Counted from the first letter of the stretch, positions 23,446-34,189 are shown. The stretch: DNA of 64,000 nt from Dermatemys mawii (GCA_007922305.1 ML677351.1:17141119-17205118), one strand, 5' to 3'. The notes: a model not told the origin generated them from the sequence alone. Translations and numbers: made by a program.

Positions 23446-24007
23446 AGGTCCCTACCAAATTCACAGCCATGAAAAAGCACATCACAGATTGAAATCTAGT
23501 TTCTCCCTGTGAAATCTGGTCTTTTGTGTGCTTTTACTCTACACAATGCAGCTTTCACAGGAGGAGAGCAGCATTTCTCAAATCAGGGGTCCTGACCCAA
23601 AAGGAAATTGCCATGGGGGTCACAAGGTTATTTTATTTGATTGTCATCCTTACTTCTGCGCTGCTGCCTTCAGAGCTGGGCAGCCGGAGAGTTCTGGCTG
23701 CTGACTGATGGCCCAGCTCTGTAGACTGCAGTGCAGAAGTAAGGATGACAATACCATATCATGCCATCCTTACTCTCCAGCTGTCTAGCTCTAAAGGCAG
23801 ACCCACCAACAGCAGCAGCACAGAAGTTAAGGTAGCAGTACCACAAAGACCACCCCCTCCCCGTAACTCGTTTTTGGGTCAGAACCCCTACAATTACAAC
23901 ACTGTGTAATTTCAGATTCAAGTAGCTGAAATCATGAAAATTATTATTTTTAAAATCATATGGCCATGACATTAACTAAAATGGACCATGAATTTGGTAG
24001 GACCCTA
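23446..24007. mobile_element. hAT-type fold-back element
   Basis: The left end TAGGTCCCTACCAAATTCAC pairs with the right end, read on the other strand as TAGGGTCCTACCAAATTCAT. The 8-base flanks TGTATAGT (23438-23445) and TGTGTAGT (24008-24015) match at 7 positions. The interior contains 'attgtcatccttacttctgc' near 23640-23659 and its inverse near 23730-23750, plus inverted 'ggtcctgacccaaa' / 'tttgggtcagaacccct' pieces. It is non-coding; frames on both strands translate the inverted arms. Confidence 0.8.
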
Positions 24008-24015
24008 TGTGTAGT

Positions 24016-24210
24016 ATAGTACTGCACAATATAGTATGATATTGTTTTTTACTGGTATAGCTTATTCCCCTTCCTGTACAGGAATAAGTCATACCAATAT
24101 AAAGGCATGAAAGTATTTATAACTGTGTCCACACTAGCTGGTTTGTACCACTTTCCTTATATTTGTATAGTTAAAGCAGTACAATTTTCTAGGGTAGATA
24201 AAAGTTAAAA
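24016..24210. repeat. Diverged MITE with 'tggtatagctta' words
   Basis: 'ttttactggtatagcttatt', 'taagtcataccaatataaag', 'aactgtgtccacactagctg' and 'tatagttaaagcagtacaat' form the pattern of an old turtle DNA MITE with inverted halves. It directly abuts the hAT element to its left. Boundaries are approximate. Confidence 0.45.
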
Positions 24211-24299
24211 GCATGCTTATGAGCACCACAAAGTGAGTGTGTCCAAAGTGTTAGTGTTGGTATTTTCTGATTTCCTCTGAAGAGAGCAAGAACCCCTAA

Positions 24300-24470
24300 T
24301 AACCCCTTAGTTATTTTGGGTGCTCACTTTAAGGCACCCCAGAAAGTGCAAGATACCCCCAAACACTTAAAATCAGGCCACTTTAAGGTCTCCAGAGTTG
24401 GGCAGCTAAAAACGAAGTCACCCAAAACCCACTTGGTCACTTCTGAAAAGGTAGGCTGAGGTAATTGCTT
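24300..24470. repeat. Diverged MITE ('gggtgctcacttt ... aaaatcaggccac')
   Basis: 'ttattttgggtgctcacttt', 'aacacttaaaatcaggccac' and 'gggcagctaaaaacgaagtc' match the order in a common palindromic amniote MITE. A related trace is present near 46865-47045. No target duplication was read. Confidence 0.4.
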
Positions 24471-24819
24471 ACAGATATAACAGCAGAACATAAGATGGTG
24501 AACAACTTGTGCAAATTGAATTTACAGATACCCAAAGTTTTGAGCATAGTTTAGTTCTCTTCCCATCGAGAAATATTTACTGTATTGATTTCTATCTGTA
24601 CGTATGGTAGAATATTATTTTTCAATAAAATTACTTTTTAAAAGTACTTCAGTTAAAAAACTGTAATGTTTATTAGCTTAGGTGTTTGAAATGTATCCTG
24701 CTGACTTAAATTTATTCCAGCAAGTACTAAACCAAATACGTCTGCATCTCTATTCTCAGCAGCAGAAAGTAGTTTTCATGATGCAGACAAAAATCAAAAT
24801 GCATAGGTTAAATGACAGA

Positions 24820-25945
24820 TTGAGGCCTCAGTTCAGCAAAGCATTAAAGCACATGCTTGAGGCAATTTTTAACAAAAAAAAAAATGTGAGAGTACAGTAA
24901 ATCCTCACTTAACGCTGTAGTTATGTTCCTGAAAAATGCAATTTTAAGCAAAACAATGTTAAGCGAATCCAATTTCCCCATAAGAATTAATGCAAATGGG
25001 GGGGTTAGGTTCCAGGGAAATATTTATATTATATATACACACACATATGTATGTATACACATATGTATGTATACACACACTATATGCTTTAAACAAATAA
25101 TTTAATATCGTACACAGCAACGATGATTGTGAAGATTGGTTGAGGTGGTAAAGTTAGAAGATGGGATATTTCCCAGGGAATGCCTTACTGCTAAATGATG
25201 AACTAGCCATTGGCTGAGCCCTTAAGGGTTAACATATTGTTGTTAATGTAGCCTCACACTTTACAAGGCAGCAAGAATGGAGGGAGGGGAGCATGGCAGA
25301 CAGAGACACACATCTGTGAGAGAGAGAAAGAAATGTGCATTTCCCTTTTAAGTATGCTCACCTCATCCCTGTTGAGTAGATCAGCAAATTGACAACAGCT
25401 GCTGCCTCAAGCTCTCTCTGTCAGTGTCCTCACCCTGCTCTATATGGAGAAGGAGTAAGCAGGGTGCAGGAGTAGAAGGGAGGGGGATGCCCAGACATTA
25501 GCCCTCTTTTCCCCCTTCCCCCTGCACAGCAAGCAGGAGGCTCAGGGAGCAGCTTCAAGGCAGAGGGCAGGAGAAGCACATGGCAGCGGGAGGAGGGACA
25601 TGTGAACTGCCGGCAATTGATAGCCTGCTGGGTGGCTGCCGCTACACAGAGAACTTAGGAGAGCTGGGAGCTGATAAGGGGCTTCCGGTCCACCCTGGTT
25701 GCAAGCCCCCACTAGCTAGCTGCAACGGGCTGCTGTTCCTGCAAGCAATGGACAAAGCAGGCGGCTGCCAAATGACAGATGTTATAAGAGAGCATTGTGC
25801 AACATTCAACAAGCACGTTCCCTAATTGATCAGCAACGTAATAATGAAACACCATTAACCGGGATGACTTTAAGTGAGGAGTGACTGTACCATTACAGTT
25901 AAGCAAGTGTTTAACAGCTTTGCACAGTCAGGGCCTTAGTGAGAA
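24820..25945. repeat. Palindromic MITE split by the Tigger-like insertion
   Basis: The left piece 24820-24892 contains 'gaggcctcagttcagcaaag' and the right piece 25890-25945 contains 'agctttgcacagtcagggcc'. These are inverted ends of one small element. Everything between them except the flanks is the Tigger-like element at 24895-25887. Confidence 0.6.
24895..25887. mobile_element. Tigger-like (TcMar) non-autonomous element
   Basis: The terminal inverted repeats are CAGTAAATCCTCACTTAACG on the left and CAGTCACTCCTCACTTAAAG on the opposite strand at the right. They are flanked by TA on both sides (24893-24894 and 25888-25889), the canonical target duplication of mariner/Tigger elements. Sub-terminal 'aatccaatttccccataaga' and 'tgggatatttcccagggaat' are familiar from a turtle family. 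The interior holds a TATATA/CACATATG microsatellite (25024-25085) and GC-rich sequence, but no transposase. Confidence 0.85.
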
Positions 25946-26213
25946 AAAAGAAAAACAATGGGAACAGACAAGACTGAAGCTGAGAGCTAATTTTCAAGTC
26001 ACGTTTCAAAAACAATTTGCATGAAAGATGCATGTTTTAAGTTACCTTGAACCCTGTAATTTAAGGGCCAGAGATTCTGTGAGCTGCTGACTATTGTTGG
26101 TAGACACTAAACGCCCTTAATGCCTGCTCATGATAGTGGGAGATGAAGAAGCTCAGCCTCTTGCCTGAGTAATTAGCAACTAGCAGAATAAACCCATAGT
26201 TCATACATGTCAA
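25946..26213. other. No recognisable gene or repeat
   Basis: Short unique-looking stretch between two MITEs. Confidence 0.45.
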
Positions 26214-26318
26214 GGGAGATTTTCAAATGTGCCTCAGGGATTTAGGAGCAAAACTGTCATTGGTGTTCATTGCCACTTGTGCTCCTAAATCCCTTGGGCA
26301 AATATGAAAAATCTCCCC
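26214..26318. repeat. Fold-back MITE (~105 bp)
   Basis: The left arm 'gggagattttcaaatgtgcc' plus 'cagggatttaggagca' is inverted in the right arm 'tgtgctcctaaatccctt' plus 'gggcaaatatgaaaaatctc'. This is the abundant amniote 'ttttcaaa ... ttaggagcctaaatccc' MITE. An adjoining fragment at 26320-26420 ('cccaatcctacaaatattta', 'ccattaaatccaaagggata') belongs to another MITE group. Confidence 0.7.
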
Positions 26319-26423
26319 CGTAGTGCCCAATCCTACAAATATTTATGCACATAAGTAACTCTACTCATGCAAGTGACCCCATTAAATCCAAAGGGATAGA
26401 CCTCAGGGGTAAAATCACTCATG

Positions 26424-27214
26424 CATGTTTGATAGAAGTGGGTCTCCATCGCACATCAAGGGAATTTCATTAGATCAATTAGGCATTTTCCTACTTTTAG
26501 CAAACAAGAGCGGGTGGGAGAGAGAAGAGAACTAGACTGACACCAGCACCATTTTGTGTAATTTTGAAATTCATTCAGCTTGTGATAAAATACATGTTCA
26601 CATCAAAAGCTTCAGTTTAGCTGAAGACCCCAGAAACCTTTCAGTATGATGCTGATGAGGGCAACAGCAATGATTGAAAAGTTCATTTATTATGAGGTTT
26701 CTAAAACCTCATCCTAGTATGACATTAACTTCCAAACTAAAATGTTTAAACATCTTCCTGGGGGGAAGGAGGGAACGCAAAAAGAGAAGCATTTTGTAGC
26801 CTAGACATCTAGCAAAACATGATATGGAACTCACAGTTGCCAAGAATAGGCCTAAGCATTATTTATCCGGTCATCAGGTACACAATGAGGCAGATGCAGA
26901 CAACTTGCTATTAGTTTCTGGCTGTTCTATTCAAAATCTGCAGGTGGTATGTGTTCCCTTAGCTTCTAGATCACCACAGGAAGATATCAACATTAGCCTG
27001 AATACAAAGTAGAGCTAAACCAGCACTGAATGTGAATCCTCTCACTTTCAGCCGTTGCAAGAGACTTGTGCATCACAACTAATATAAGTCTTTGTAGTGT
27101 ATAACCAACACTGTGAGATATGTCATGTTTTTCCGATCATTATCCCTGATGTACAGTGTGAGCCATTAAAGCCACAAAAGGCTAACTAGAAATAGCAAAT
27201 TTTTTTCTGTATAC
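26424..27214. other. No recognisable gene or repeat
   Basis: AT-rich sequence with nothing identifiable. Confidence 0.5.
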
Positions 27215-27217
27215 TTA

Positions 27218-27522
27218 GGGCAGGTCTACACTAGTGCAGGGATCGACGCCATGAGATCGATCTATCGGAGGTCGATTTATTGCATCTAGTCTAGAAGTGA
27301 TAAATAGATCCCCGAGCACTCTCCCGTCAACTCCTGTACTCCACCGCTGCGAGAGGCGCAAGCGGAATCGACGGGGGAGCAGCAGTAATCGACTCACCAC
27401 CGTGAAGACTCTGCGGTAAATCAATCTAAGTATGTCGACTTCAGCTACGCTGTTCTCTTAGCTGAAGTTGTGTATCTTAGATCAATCCCCTCTTTCTTCT
27501 CCCCACCACTGTAGATCAGGGC
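27218..27522. mobile_element. Harbinger-type MITE with TTA target duplication
   Basis: The left end GGGCAGGTCTACACTAGTG and the right end, GCCCTGATCTACAGTGGTG on the opposite strand, match at most positions. TTA flanks the element at 27215-27217 and 27523-27525, the 3-bp TWA duplication of PIF/Harbinger elements. The interior repeats 'gatcga' and 'tcgac' and has inverted pieces ('gacttcagctacgctgttct' / 'cttagctgaagttgtgtatc'). It is non-coding. Confidence 0.8.
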
Positions 27523-27525
27523 TTA

Positions 27526-28231
27526 GAGTAAGGGCAATATCTTGAAGGCCATTGGGTAATAACTGTTGGCAACCAATGACTTTTAAGGGCTGTATACTGT
27601 AATTAAATCCTCTCTTTAGCAGTAAATTAGAGACTATAGCCAGTTTCCTGTTTTGAGTATGAAATAATTTTCTGTAACTGATTTTTTTCTTTAAAGATGG
27701 AGTTTTAGGGATGTTATAACTCAATACATTTTTGTCATGAATATTAAAACTGGGCCTAGGTTTATATAGTTTCCAATACCTTCTGAGTGACATGGAACTA
27801 TGTGCTGGTCAGCTCCTTCTATAGGCCTTTTCTATGGTGGTTCTGCTTGGTTTGGACACAAAACGAATCAAAGCTAGACAGATTAGGTGAGTTTGCTTCA
27901 TGTTTTCAGATGGATTTATTCAAACCCAAAGGTGTAAAGTGAAATTTGGGGTGCGGGAGACACATTAAATTAAACAAATCAAAGGTCTGCTGAACCTTAA
28001 GAATTAGAATAATTACAATTCAAAACAATTCTACTGCAATGTCTATTTCACCAAAGGAAAATAATGAGTTCCTGTTAAACAGAATCAGGGATAGAATGCA
28101 TCATGAAGAGACATGGGATATTATATCCTGCATACCACAACACAAAACAAAACAAAGTTAGCAAATCTGAATAAAACAAAAAACATTGTGACCAGTTTTT
28201 AGAAAATAAGCTACCTTTAAAAATAATTTCT
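27526..28231. other. No recognisable gene or repeat
   Basis: AT-rich sequence. A minus-strand frame of 103 codons at 27482-27793 overlaps the MITE end and has no motif. Confidence 0.45.
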
Positions 28232-28671
28232 CAGAAGTGTCCATGGTGGTCATTGGAGTGGAGGTGGGATCGCTCCCAAGTATCGTGTCCAGCTCTTTGT
28301 AGAATTTGCAGGTTGTGGAGGCAGCACCAGAGTGGCCGTTTGCCTCATGGGCTTTGCAGTAGGTATTCCGCAGCTCCTTTAACCCGACACTGCAAAGCGT
28401 CCCGGTCATGGCCCCTTTCTGTCATGGCCCTTGATATCTGCCTGAAGGTATCATAATTCCTACAGCTGGAGTGCAGCTGGGACTGCACAGCTTTCTCCCC
28501 CCAAACACTGATGGGGTCCAGCACCTTGCCATTACTCCATGCTAGGGATTGCCTGGAGGCATGGTCACCTGAAAAGATGCACTGAGAGCACTCCACGCCT
28601 GGCTGAGCAAACAGGAAGAGGATTTTCAAAATTCCCAGGGAATTTAAAGGGCGGGTCTGATGGTTGGTCAC
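28232..28671 (-). pseudogene. MYB/SANT-like transposon protein, exon-1 remnant
   Basis: The minus strand encodes a SANT/Myb-like segment with 'SNGKVLDPISVWGEKAVQSQ', 'SCRNYDTFRQISRAMTERGH', then 'LKELRNTYCKAHEANGHSG' and 'CKFYKELDTILGSDPTS'. The two halves are in different frames, so a frameshift lies near 28385. The start region is also out of frame, and exon 2 is missing. It is clearly homologous to the gene at 57224-58920, but retains the uninterrupted ISVWGE motif that is frameshifted there. In the family this protein binds DNA together with the DDE transposase. Here it is a fossil. Confidence 0.8.
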
Positions 28672-28955
28672 CTAAGGACTGGGCAGCACAGTTCAAAAGT
28701 GATGACCAGAGTGGCTAGAACAGGCATTGTGGGACACTTCTGGAGGACAATCAGAGCACATTAGGTGTCTACACTGGCGCCTCAGCGCTCCAGTGAGAGC
28801 ATAATGAAAGTTATTCCTCTTGGGGAGGTAGAGTACCGGAAGCGCTCAAGCCGCAGAGTCAGAGCGCTCCACGTGCCTTGCTAGTGTGGACAGGTAGTAA
28901 GGTAGAGCGCTCCTGGCAGCTTTATTGAGCTATGAAGTGCCAGTGTAGCCAAGCC
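28232..28955 (-). mobile_element. Truncated Harbinger copy (MYB-gene end only)
   Basis: This is colinear with positions 58580-59342 of the full-length element. It begins in the MYB-like gene at 'cagaagtgtccatggtggtc', runs through its 5' flank ('cattgtgggacacttctgga', 'gtcagagcgctccacg') and ends in the terminal repeat 'gaagtgccagtgtagccaag'. The transposase half and the other terminus are absent. The 3-base flank after the right end is not a clean TWA, so the boundary may be off by a few bases. Confidence 0.8.
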
Positions 28956-28959
28956 ATCT

Positions 28960-29145
28960 GAGTGGTTATATTAGAGATCTTACAGCACCTCAGCTGCAGC
29001 TGTGCCGCTGTAAGTCTCTAATGAGCTGCAGCCTTAGTCCTGTCTTGAGTGCAAGGGACTCAACTAGAAGACTTCTCAAAGTCCCTTCTAGTCCTGCGAT
29101 TCTTTGATTCTAGTGGCTGTGTAGACATACTCTCAAAGAAAGAGA
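28960..29145. repeat. CR1 3' tail fragment within a diverged MITE
   Basis: Positions 29050-29115 carry 'gactcaactagaagacttct', 'agtcccttctagtcctgcga' and 'ttctttgattct', the 3' end of another CR1 subfamily, which normally finishes in ATTCTATGATTCT-type repeats. It is bounded by 'cagcacctcagctgcagctg' and 'gctgtgtagacatactc', which look like the two ends of a DNA MITE, suggesting CR1 insertion into it. Boundaries are approximate. Confidence 0.55.
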
Positions 29146-29148
29146 GGC

Positions 29149-29522
29149 TGTCACAGGGCAGGGTTCCCTCACCCTGGATTCTTCTCTGCAAACAGTCCTC
29201 ACACAGACCAATGGCAAGTCCAACATCACATGCTTTATTTACAGTGTGCTATACAAGACTTTGTCCGCCTACAGCAAAAGACTTTTACCTTCTCTATAGG
29301 TAACTTTCAACTTTCAACTCCCTGAGGCCTGGGCTTCTCTGGCCCTTCCTTCCTACTTTCCCCTTTCCCTCTCTTAACCATCCTCAGCTAAGGAGCTGGA
29401 TCACCTTGTTCATTGATTAAGGACAGGATGATTAGCCAGTTATCTCTTCAATTTGGCCCACCTGGGAATGCCTGACACATGCATAGGGTGGTGAGTCACT
29501 TCAAGCTGCTCACACTGTCACA
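29149..29522 (-). mobile_element. Probable solo LTR
   Basis: It begins TGTCACAGGGCAGGG and ends CACACTGTCACA, so both strands start with TGT and end with ACA. Read on the minus strand there is an AATAAA polyadenylation signal at 29239-29234, about 85 bases before the 3' end. No matching 4-6-bp target duplication was found, which lowers confidence. No internal retroelement sequence adjoins it. A similar LTR-like stretch lies at 33420-33971. Confidence 0.45.
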
Positions 29523-29524
29523 AA

Positions 29525-29672
29525 TGCGACAAAGAGTCCTGTGGCACCTTATAAACTAACAATACCTCATAGACTAACAATGCTCCAATGTGTCTGTTCA
29601 TCTATAAGGTGCCACAGGACTCTTTGTCGCTTTTGCAGATCCACACTAACACAGCTACCCCTCTGATACCGA
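29525..29672 (-). mobile_element. Fold-back SINE-like element
   Basis: On the minus strand it starts with a head 'gtatcagaggggtagctgtg', then 'gcgacaaagagtcctgtggc'. The arm returns inverted at the other end ('gccacaggactctttgtcgc' on the plus strand near 29612). The head is similar to those at 7268 and 43684. The flanks resemble each other only loosely (acaaatg / acaacatg), so a duplication is not certain. Confidence 0.65.
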
Positions 29673-30077
29673 ACAACATGTATGTACTGTAATTGTAAGT
29701 GTGAGAGAGGTGTGTCTAAGTGTACTTATCCCTTCCTATTTCTTCTTCACAATACATGTTAGGGTGAATTTGTGAATATACAACATCTTGATACTCTGAA
29801 TTAGAAAACTCAAGTTAGATTTAAACAGATACATGACCCCTAATTTTGCTGTTTTATACCTCCCTACCAAGCTCCAAAAGCTTCAGTGGAATTGCACAGA
29901 ATATAGATCAAGGTGCATTGCAGGTAGAAATTCTTGTTCCCATACATGCATGAATGGATATCGGCATGTGTAACCGTAGCTGCCACATTTACACCATTAT
30001 ACTATAGCAACCAGTTAGTGGTACTGACAGATTTGGAGTTATCCAAGCTTTGACAAGGACTGCGCCCATGAATATTA

Positions 30078-30426
30078 CAATAGAACCTCAGAGTTAGAAC
30101 TGACTGGTCAACCACAACCTTCATTTAGAACTGGAAGTATGATCAGGCAGCAGAAGACACATAAAAAAAGCAAATACAGTACAGTACTGTGTTAAAAGTA
30201 AACTACAAAAAAGAAAGGGAAAATTTTAAAAAAAGATTTGACAAGTTAAGGAAACTGTTTCTGTGCTTGTTTCATTTAAATTAAGATGATTAAAAGCAGC
30301 ATTTTTCTTCGGCACAGTAAAGTTTTAAAGCTGTATTACATCAATGTTCAGTTGTAAACTTTGGAAAGAACCACCATAATGTTTTGTTTGGAGTTATGAG
30401 GTTGTCATAACTCTGAGATCCTACTG
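30078..30426. mobile_element. Short Tigger-like (TcMar) element
   Basis: The left end CAATAGAACCTCAGAGTTAG and the right end, read on the other strand as CAGTAGGATCTCAGAGTTAT, form an inverted repeat. Both sides are flanked by TA (30076-30077 and 30427-30428). Internal 'agcaaatacagtacagtact' and 'gtgttaaaagtaaactac' belong to a widely shared vertebrate Tigger-derived family. It is 349 bp with no coding capacity. Confidence 0.8.
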
Positions 30427-30428
30427 TA

Positions 30429-31952
30429 TCCCCTTAATAACAAAGAGAAGATTTCCACATAGAAAAGGGACCTGCATTTACTGCCACTGTATAGATAACT
30501 GCTGAATAATTGCTCTACAGCAAGGTAATTAGTGTTTCTTTTGGCTCTGTATGTCTGATAATAAAAGTCAGTCTCCTTATAATAAGTCATCTGATTAATA
30601 TGGGTGTGTGGTAATTTCAGATTATTAATTCCCTAAACATAGTGATACCCAGGCTCTAGCATAATTGATGTAAATTGATGCTGATATAAATTATCTAACA
30701 CAAATTGAAATTTACAAAAACCATTAAGCACCACAAATGTGAAGATAAATCATATTCAGCAATCCTTTGGATTTTGCTATCTCTTCCATAATACAGATTA
30801 CTAAATAAGAATTATTCAAACTTTTGGAGCTGGTGCTATAAACACAAAAGTTAAAGGTCACATTTTTAATGGATTTAGCCAATCATTGAGCAATAGCGAC
30901 CACTGAATCTTCTTCTCTAAGTGTATGCTCTATTAAACTAGTCAATTCTCCAGAGATTTTGATACAAAAAAAGGTGTATAATGCATAGAAATCTCTTCAA
31001 TTAACACTGAAGTATTATTCACTAATCCTAATTTATCATTTTAAATGTTGGCAATAATTCAAGAGTCATTCTTACATTCATTCATATTGCAGCAAGCTAA
31101 CATACTGGAGATGGGAATTATACTTTGTTCCACTAGTGCAGCAAGCCCAAGAGATTGTACAGGTAAAAGGGTGGTTTCTAAACCAACAATGTGATTCATT
31201 TACACCAGCATAAATGAGTGATATAAAGCCATTGTTTCATCACCTACCCCACCGCATTTCATAGGTTTGATATATAATATGTTCCACTGTTCTCCAGCCT
31301 GTGCTGGCTATGCGTGCTGGGTTTGCGCACAGGGAATGATTTGCTGGAGCTTTGTGTTCCCTTTTTTTGGGGTGGGAGGGCACATCTTTGGGCACATCTC
31401 CCGCTCTTTATAGTTTTGCATTTGCGGAGAACAGGGCAGCAATTGGGGAAATTATGCTCATCATACAAACCTACGTTGTACTGAAAAACATGCCAGCTAC
31501 ATATTCAAAGCACCATAGTAACACTGTATGTGGTAAGTGGCCCGCGGGTAAATGCTTAAGCTCTGGGCCTATGTATGTGTCAGATCAAGCTGTCTCTGGC
31601 AACTAGGGAAGAAATTCTTCCCTTTTGTTTGCTCTAGCCCTGAGAGGCATGAACACCGTTCTTCCACACGGTTAGCAGACTGGGATGGCTTTAGAGGAAG
31701 AAAATTTGGACACAGGCACAGGGAGATTTGTCCTTAACTGGAGAATGCATTCAGGGCATGCAGTGGAGCTGGTTTGGTCAACTGAAAGCAGGGCCCTCCT
31801 ATTACGCTGCTTTCTATGAATACGTGCTGGCAGGGAGTAGTTTGGGACCATCCATAATACAGACTCTGCTACCTCTGTCAATGCTCAGAAGAATAGCAGC
31901 AAGGTAAGAGATGCTGTTAAAGGAGCTTGTATGAAAGCACTAGTCTGTAGAG
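30429..31952. other. No recognisable gene or repeat
   Basis: About 1.5 kb of AT-rich sequence. Around 31190-31220, 'gattcatttacaccagcata' is a very short trace of a MITE. No exon is recognised. Confidence 0.45.
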
Positions 31953-32603
31953 CAGGGGCGGACAAACTACTGCCTGTGGGCTGGATCCGGCCCATCAGGA
32001 CTTTGGATCCGGCCCATGGGATTGCCACCAGTGTGGTGCTAAGACAGGCTCCCTGCCTGCCCTGGCCCTGTGCCACTCCCAGAAGCAGCCGGCACCACAC
32101 CCCCGTAGCCTGTGGGGGAGGGGAGGGGAGGGCAGAGGGCTCCACATACTGCCCCCTCCTGCAGACACCACCCCACGCAGCTCCCATTGGCTGGGAACCA
32201 CAGCCAATGGGCACTTTGGGGGAGGTACCCACAGGTAAGGACAGTGCACAGAGCCCTCTTCCCCAAGGGCCACAGGAACATAGTAGCGGCCACTTCTGGG
32301 AGTGGCACAGGGTCAGGGCAGGCAGGGAGCCTACCTTAGCCCTGCTGCCACCCCAGAGCCACTCAAGACAAGTGGCACCAGGCCAGAGCTCATACCCAAA
32401 ACCCCTCCTGCACTTTGCACCCCAACCCCCTGCCCTGAGCCCCCTCATATACTCCACACTCCTCCTGTGCCCCAATCCCTTGCTCTGACCCCCTTCCTGC
32501 ACACCCCATCTCCTCCTTCCTGCACCAGCCCTACATTCATGGCCCCACATGCAATTTCCCAGTACAGATGTGGCTCTCAAACCAAAATGTTTTCCCACCC
32601 CTA
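31953..32603. mobile_element. hAT-like GC-rich element with inverted interior
   Basis: The left end CAGGGGCGGACAAACTACTG and the right end, TAGGGGTGGGAAAACATTTT on the opposite strand, are diverged hAT-type inverted repeats like those at 1207-1898. Inside, 'gacaggctccctgcctgccc' to 'ccactcccagaagcagccgg' (about 32043-32092) returns inverted at about 32285-32340. 'cccattggctgggaaccaca' / 'gccaatgggcactttggggg' is a nearer inversion. An 8-bp duplication is not evident. Six overlapping open frames of up to 254 codons on both strands come from this GC-rich palindrome and are not genes. Confidence 0.65.
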
Positions 32604-33026
32604 TCCTACAATGATGGAGAAGGGGGAGGGGGGAAAACAAAAAATCCACACCTTTTACTGGTGTAGGCTGTGTCTAGGCTATGGCATTATGCTAACATAG
32701 CCATGATGTTATAGTCTCCATAGCGTAGACATAACCTCAGAGCTTTTCTAAGCCCCTTCCTAACAACTGTTAGCACACTGCTAACTACAGATATCTCCTA
32801 CTGTAAGTGTAAGGAGAAATTGTAAGAATATCAGACTTTAGTGTACAGAAAATGCTGACACTTTTATTCTGTTTGTGTGTTATCTTTGAGAGCACTGGAA
32901 GCCAGTGGTTTAAACAAACAAAAAATAAACAAACCCCCCCATGCCACTCATTTAAGTACTTAAATGTAGCTAAAGTTTTGAGTTTTCTTGGGTTTTTTTT
33001 TTTTTTTTAAAAAAATCCTGGCAATC
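32604..33026. other. Low-complexity sequence, no gene
   Basis: 'tgtgtctaggctatggcatt' and 'ccatagcgtagacataacct' near 32667-32740 form a small inverted MITE-like remnant. A T-rich then A-rich run is at 32992-33015. Nothing else is recognised. Confidence 0.45.
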
Positions 33027-33064
33027 ATGTTTCCAAAGGTCCACATCAGTGCCTTTGGAAACAT
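33027..33064. repeat. 13-bp perfect hairpin adjacent to a larger one
   Basis: ATGTTTCCAAAGG (33027-33039) is exactly inverted as CCTTTGGAAACAT (33052-33064) around a 12-base loop. It ends at 33064 and the next hairpin begins at 33065. Confidence 0.8.
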
Positions 33065-33166
33065 CAATTACACTAATTGAACTAAGAATAGTAAGCTTCT
33101 AGCACACTTTTCTTAGCATGGATAGTAGCTAGAAGCTTACTATTCTTAGTTCAATTAGTGTAATTG
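33065..33166. repeat. Hairpin with 39-bp perfect arms
   Basis: The left arm 33065-33103 begins CAATTACACTAATTGAACTA and ends TTCTAGC. The right arm 33128-33166 is its exact reverse complement, around a 24-base unpaired centre. No mismatch was found in 39 pairs, while most repeats in the window are clearly diverged. I recognise no transposon family, TSD or miRNA-like neighbour. Confidence 0.9.
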
Positions 33167-33214
33167 TAGTGGTACCGAGAATCCCCAGTCAGCATCACAG
33201 CCCCAGTGTGCTAG

Positions 33215-34075
33215 TTGCTGTACAAACCCTGGTGTTACCAACACAGGCAGTTTTATTGCAAGTCTTGTGATTTTTTTTAAAAAAATATGAATTTCCTAAA
33301 GCTGCTAGTGCTGAAAGCAAAAGACTGCATGAGATGTACTTCTTTGAAATGAAAGCAGAGTATTTCTAGCCCTCACAGTTGTAGAAAACAGCTTGAAAAC
33401 ATGAAGTGAGTGCCTCATAAAGGCTCAGCACAGAAGGGGCACCATCCCTTCCCAAGCACCCCCTTGCAGCCAAGCAGGGCTCTGCTATGACCTGCCACAG
33501 TTCCCCCTCTCACATAGCAGTGCATAAACAGCCTGGTCAAGAAGAAGCCAAACATTCTACTTTACAGCAGGACTTCTACAAGTGTTTAGAGGCTCTTACC
33601 TCAGAGCCCAGACAGAAGTCCCAAAACAAAAGCCTCTAAGGTCCAGCAGCAGCTCTTTCTGCTCTAAGGCTCAGTTTTTTTCCATTGTCTAGAGAGCTCT
33701 ACCACAGTCTTTTCACCTGTTTGCTCAGGGTTTCTCCCAGGCCTCCCTACATGAAGAACTTTTTTCTAGTTCAGACTGCCTAAGAACTCCCCTCTTTTGG
33801 AAGGTCCTCTCATCTCAGGAGTGTGTTGGGTTTTTCTCCTCCCCCTTCCCCCTAAGCCTTTTACTGTGCCCAGCTGGTCCTTCTTTAATTAACTGCCTTC
33901 CAGCTAATTAGATAGTTAACTATCCTTAGGTGGATCTGGGTTGGAAATTCTCTTCAGTGGAGCCTGTCACAGGTACTCTGGGCTTCTCACTCCTTTGAAA
34001 GGCCAGACCAGTGATATTTAGAAACCAGAAGGCCAATTAAAAAACCACAACATTTTTTTTTGAAATCTCATGATC
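33215..34075. repeat. Old interspersed repeat interrupted by LTR-like sequence
   Basis: The left piece (33240-33415) has 'gcaagtcttgtgattttttt', 'cctaaagctgctagtgctga' and 'acagcttgaaaacatgaa'. The right piece (34030-34090) has 'aaatctcatgatctttaggt'. Together they resemble one turtle repeat containing 'tcttgtgattttt ... gaaatctcatgattttt'. The sequence between is LTR-like. Confidence 0.4.
33420..33971 (-). mobile_element. LTR-like sequence, minus orientation
   Basis: Read on the minus strand it starts TGTGACAGGCTCCACTGAAG, then 'ttaactatctaattagctgg' and 'gaccagctgggcacagtaaa', and the left part contains 'tgtggcaggtcatagcagag'. This layout recalls the LTR-like element at 29149-29522 and other turtle LTRs. 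The left boundary and target duplication are not resolved and no internal genes are present. Confidence 0.4.
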
Positions 34076-34189
34076 TTTAGGTCAATTTTGCGATGGCAGG
34101 AGGGGGTTGACCAGTACCGACACATTCATGAAGGCCTGCAAACATGCTACAGCCTCACTTAATCTGCCTGGCGATGAAAGAATGGAGGA

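Noticed and set aside
31885..32649. 254-codon minus-strand open frame, the second longest in the window
   Set aside because: It lies in a GC-rich inverted element with long frames on both strands; the translation is Gly/Trp/Cys-rich and has no motif.
33420..33971. Confident LTR call
   Set aside because: Only one end is clear and no target duplication was found, so it is listed as LTR-like at low confidence.
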